A DNA stretch of 64,000 bases, from NCBI RefSeq assembly GCF_023205095.1, contig NZ_CP046242.1:3089001-3153000 (forward strand), read 5' to 3'. This stretch comes from Bizionia sp. M204 (GTDB lineage: Bacteria > Bacteroidota > Bacteroidia > Flavobacteriales > Flavobacteriaceae). Each line of letters opens with the position of its first letter. The first letter of the stretch is position 1. Position numbers and translations under genes: made by a program. Positions 61,928 through 64,000 of this stretch are shown here, piece by piece. The notes under the pieces were generated by a model. It did not search any database. It saw only the letters and a program-made list of their open reading frames with translations, and had not been told where the DNA came from.

Positions 61928-62422
61928 CCAATTAGTGCCTTAATAGCGTTTCATAAAATTGCTGGTCAAGGTTCGGTGGCTGTTCTGTTATCATCCATGA
62001 TGGCTCATGCCGTTCCTCCAAATGAAGCTTATGATGAGGCTTTGAAAAATCCACAAGCCGAGAATTCTTTTGAAACCGAAAATCAATTTGTAAACGGTGA
62101 TTCAGATATTATGTACAATTTTGCCAAACGGGGTGTGCATTTGTTAAGTCATAAAAATGCAGATAAGTGGGGTGAAAAAGCGGCGCGAATTGTAACGGTT
62201 TCCCCAGGCGTTATTGAAACACCTATGGCCATGAAAGCAGCTGAAGAACACCCAGAACGCATGGCAAAGATTAAACAAGCTACACCCTTAAAGCGTAATG
62301 GTCAGCCTGAAGATGTTGCTGATGTGGTGAACTTTTTAGTTAGTGATGCGGCGCGATTTATCACGGGAACTGATATTTTGGTAGATGGTGGTGTTATTCA
62401 AAACATTAAAAACATGTATTAA
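61928..62422 (+). pseudogene. 5'-truncated short-chain dehydrogenase
   Basis: The frame from 61928 (after a TAG at 61925) reads PISALIAFHKIAGQGSVAVL and continues with the C-terminal half of an SDR: the YNFAK (YxxxK) active site, VSPGVIETPMA and VDVVNFLVSD-like FLVSDAARFITGTDILVDGG. The N-terminal Rossmann half with TGxxxGxG is absent and no gene precedes it in frame. A GTG at 61976 is the only early start, giving 148 aa that could not bind cofactor. Truncation falls within 16 bases of the META gene stop. Confidence 0.8.
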
Positions 62423-62537
62423 ATAGAAAAACGTGTCAAGCCAAAAAATACCATGCATAAAATTATCTTAAAATGATATGTAAAGTATCTTTTGGCTTAA
62501 GGTTTGCTTGTTAAATATGTAAACAATAAAACGCCCT

Positions 62538-63545
62538 ATGAACAAAACACATGTTTTACTAACTGGAGCTTCAGGAACTGTTGGTTTTGAAGCACTAAAA
62601 CAACTCCTTGAAAAAGGTATTTATCAGGTAACGGTTTTTGACAAAAAATCCAAAGCAACGATTGAAAAGTTTGCACCTTTTAAAGATCAAATTACTATTA
62701 TATATGGTGATATTTCAAATCCTTTAAATTTAGAGTCTATCCGTAATATAGATGCTGTTATTCATTTGGCAGCTATTATTCCACCTTTGGCAGATGAGAT
62801 GCCTGAATTAGCACACAAAGTAAACACAGTAGGCACGCAAAATTTAATTGCTCAATTGGAAAAGGAGTCGCCAAATGCTTTCTTTATGTATAGTTCTAGT
62901 ATTTCTGTATATGGAGATCGTATTGAGAATCCGTATATACATGTGGGCGATCCGCTCATTCCAAGTGAAGGTGACGCGTATGCAGAAACAAAAATTGCCG
63001 CCGAAAAGACCTTGCAAAACAGTCAATTAAATTGGACTATTTTTAGACTGGCAGCTATTATGGGAAATCATAAAATGTCTAAACTCATGTTTCATCAACC
63101 TTTAAATACAGCTTTGGAAATTGCTACACCACGTGATACCGCTCGTGCATTTGTAAACGGAATCGAAAAGGAAAAGGCCTTGTCCAAACAGATTTTTAAT
63201 TTAGGTGGTGGTGAAACCTGCCGCATTAGCTACGAACATTTTTTAGAACGTTCCTTTGCTATATTTGGATTAGGGGAACTTGATTTTCCAAAACACGCCT
63301 TTGCCGATAAAAATTTTCATTGTGGTTATTATGCCGATGGTGATGCTCTTGAAAAAATTGTTAACTTTAGAGAAGATTCATTAGAAGATTATTTTAGTAT
63401 GGAAGCTGAAAAAGTGTCGTCCTTAAAAAAAACAGCAGCCTGTATTTTTAAAAAACCTATAAAATGGTATTTATTAAAACAATCTGAACCTTATGATGCT
63501 TACAAAGCTCAAGATAAAAAACAGATGCAACATTATTTTAATTAA
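62538..63545 (+). CDS. NAD-dependent epimerase/dehydratase family protein
   Basis: 335 aa. Rossmann motif VLLTGASGTVGFEAL near the start, AVIHLAAIIPP, the Ser in YSSSISVYGD and YAETK (YxxxK) about residues 149-153. The last ~60 residues (SLKKTAACIFKKPIKWYLL) are unusual, basic and aromatic, perhaps membrane-facing. Substrate unknown; sugar nucleotide or lipid-linked. ATG at 62538; followed 11 bases on by the DUF2141 gene. Confidence 0.86.
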   Translation: MNKTHVLLTGASGTVGFEALKQLLEKGIYQVTVFDKKSKATIEKFAPFKDQITIIYGDISNPLNLESIRNIDAVIHLAAIIPPLADEMPELAHKVNTVGTQNLIAQLEKESPNAFFMYSSSISVYGDRIENPYIHVGDPLIPSEGDAYAETKIAAEKTLQNSQLNWTIFRLAAIMGNHKMSKLMFHQPLNTALEIATPRDTARAFVNGIEKEKALSKQIFNLGGGETCRISYEHFLERSFAIFGLGELDFPKHAFADKNFHCGYYADGDALEKIVNFREDSLEDYFSMEAEKVSSLKKTAACIFKKPIKWYLLKQSEPYDAYKAQDKKQMQHYFN

Positions 63546-63556
63546 AACTCAAACCT

Positions 63557-63973
63557 ATGAACATGTTATTAGCGTATCTCTCAATTATATTTGGGTTTTT
63601 GTCCTCGGATGCACCACAACTAACAATCAATATTCAAAATATTGAAAAAATTCAAGGCTATATTATTATTGGTATTTACAACGCAGAAGAAGGGTTTCTG
63701 GAAAAAGATTCAGAAATTAAACACTACAAATTAACTGTAAAAGAAAATGTAGAACGCCTTATTATCAATGATTTGCCAAAGGGTGATTATGCTATTTCTA
63801 TGTATCATGATGAAAACTCGGATGGCATTTGTAATCTAAATTTTATAGGGATTCCAAAAGAGCCGTATGGTTTTTCAAATAATTTTAAACCCAAATTTTC
63901 GGCACCCAAATTTGTGGATTGTAAGTTTTCATTAATCGGGGATCAAGTTTTGAATATCAAGCTAGTGGATTAA
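63557..63973 (+). CDS. DUF2141 family exported protein
   Basis: 138 aa. Signal peptide (MNMLLAYLSIIFGFLSSDA), then a beta-sandwich pattern with GYIIIGIYNAEEGFL, DLPKGDYAISMYHDENSDG and EPYGFSNN, the DUF2141 hallmark. Probably periplasmic or secreted; function unknown. Follows the epimerase gene by 11 bases, so co-transcribed. Confidence 0.85.
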   Translation: MNMLLAYLSIIFGFLSSDAPQLTINIQNIEKIQGYIIIGIYNAEEGFLEKDSEIKHYKLTVKENVERLIINDLPKGDYAISMYHDENSDGICNLNFIGIPKEPYGFSNNFKPKFSAPKFVDCKFSLIGDQVLNIKLVD

Positions 63974-64000
63974 TAATTGAATATATAATCGTCATAGAAT

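Overview
The window is a piece of a low-GC Bacteroidota chromosome, almost certainly from a Flavobacteriaceae species. Evidence: two secreted metalloproteases with type IX secretion (T9SS) C-terminal sorting domains; promoters of the Bacteroidota type (TTG then TAnnTTTG); many flavobacterial lipoprotein families; and no purine-rich Shine-Dalgarno-like sites before most starts. No genus can be named from sequence alone.

Bases 1-44500 are ordinary chromosome. In order they hold a DMT transporter fragment, a histone-deacetylase-family hydrolase, a small cell-wall hydrolase-like protein, Tex, a methyltransferase, an envelope lipoprotein cluster (NlpE/META, OmpA-like, lipocalin-like), MetG, an LD-carboxypeptidase, a membrane-tethered winged-helix regulator divergent from a lipoprotein, YraN, a TlpA-like thioredoxin, Mfd, TerB-like, Fbp, a GNAT / aspartate kinase / OlsF-type acyltransferase run, small accessory genes, MgtE, RsmA, a TPR protein, SerS, an HTTM protein, RibF, the two T9SS metalloproteases, Pth, bL25 and Prs.

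Bases 44679-59097 are a 14.4-kb integrated element inserted in the 3' end of a tRNA-Leu(CAA) gene. An 18-bp direct repeat of the tRNA end marks both borders, and a 23-bp repeat (probable integrase arm site) lies inside each. The right half is a mobility and replication module: tyrosine recombinase, an unrecognised protein, an excisionase-like HTH protein, a P4/D5-type helicase, a zinc-finger/Toprim primase, and a set of five perfectly spaced 33-bp iterons next to an AT-rich stretch, which looks like a replication origin. The left half is cargo: a DUF2188 gene with a probably frameshifted companion, a DUF3892 + P-loop ATPase pair, a type IIG restriction-modification fusion followed by a PLD-like protein, a DUF4760 membrane protein and a tiny 18-codon transcription unit. 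There is no relaxase, conjugation gene or virion gene, so the layout resembles a phage-satellite-like or integrative replicating element carrying defence genes. A decayed duplicate of the start of the restriction gene beside the left border records an earlier cargo change.

Bases 59100-64000 return to chromosome: a small membrane peptide, an HPF/RaiA-like protein, a VOC protein, a GbsR/MarR-type repressor that shares a palindromic operator-promoter with the next gene (a double-META lipoprotein), a 5'-truncated SDR pseudogene, an NAD-dependent epimerase family protein and a DUF2141 protein.
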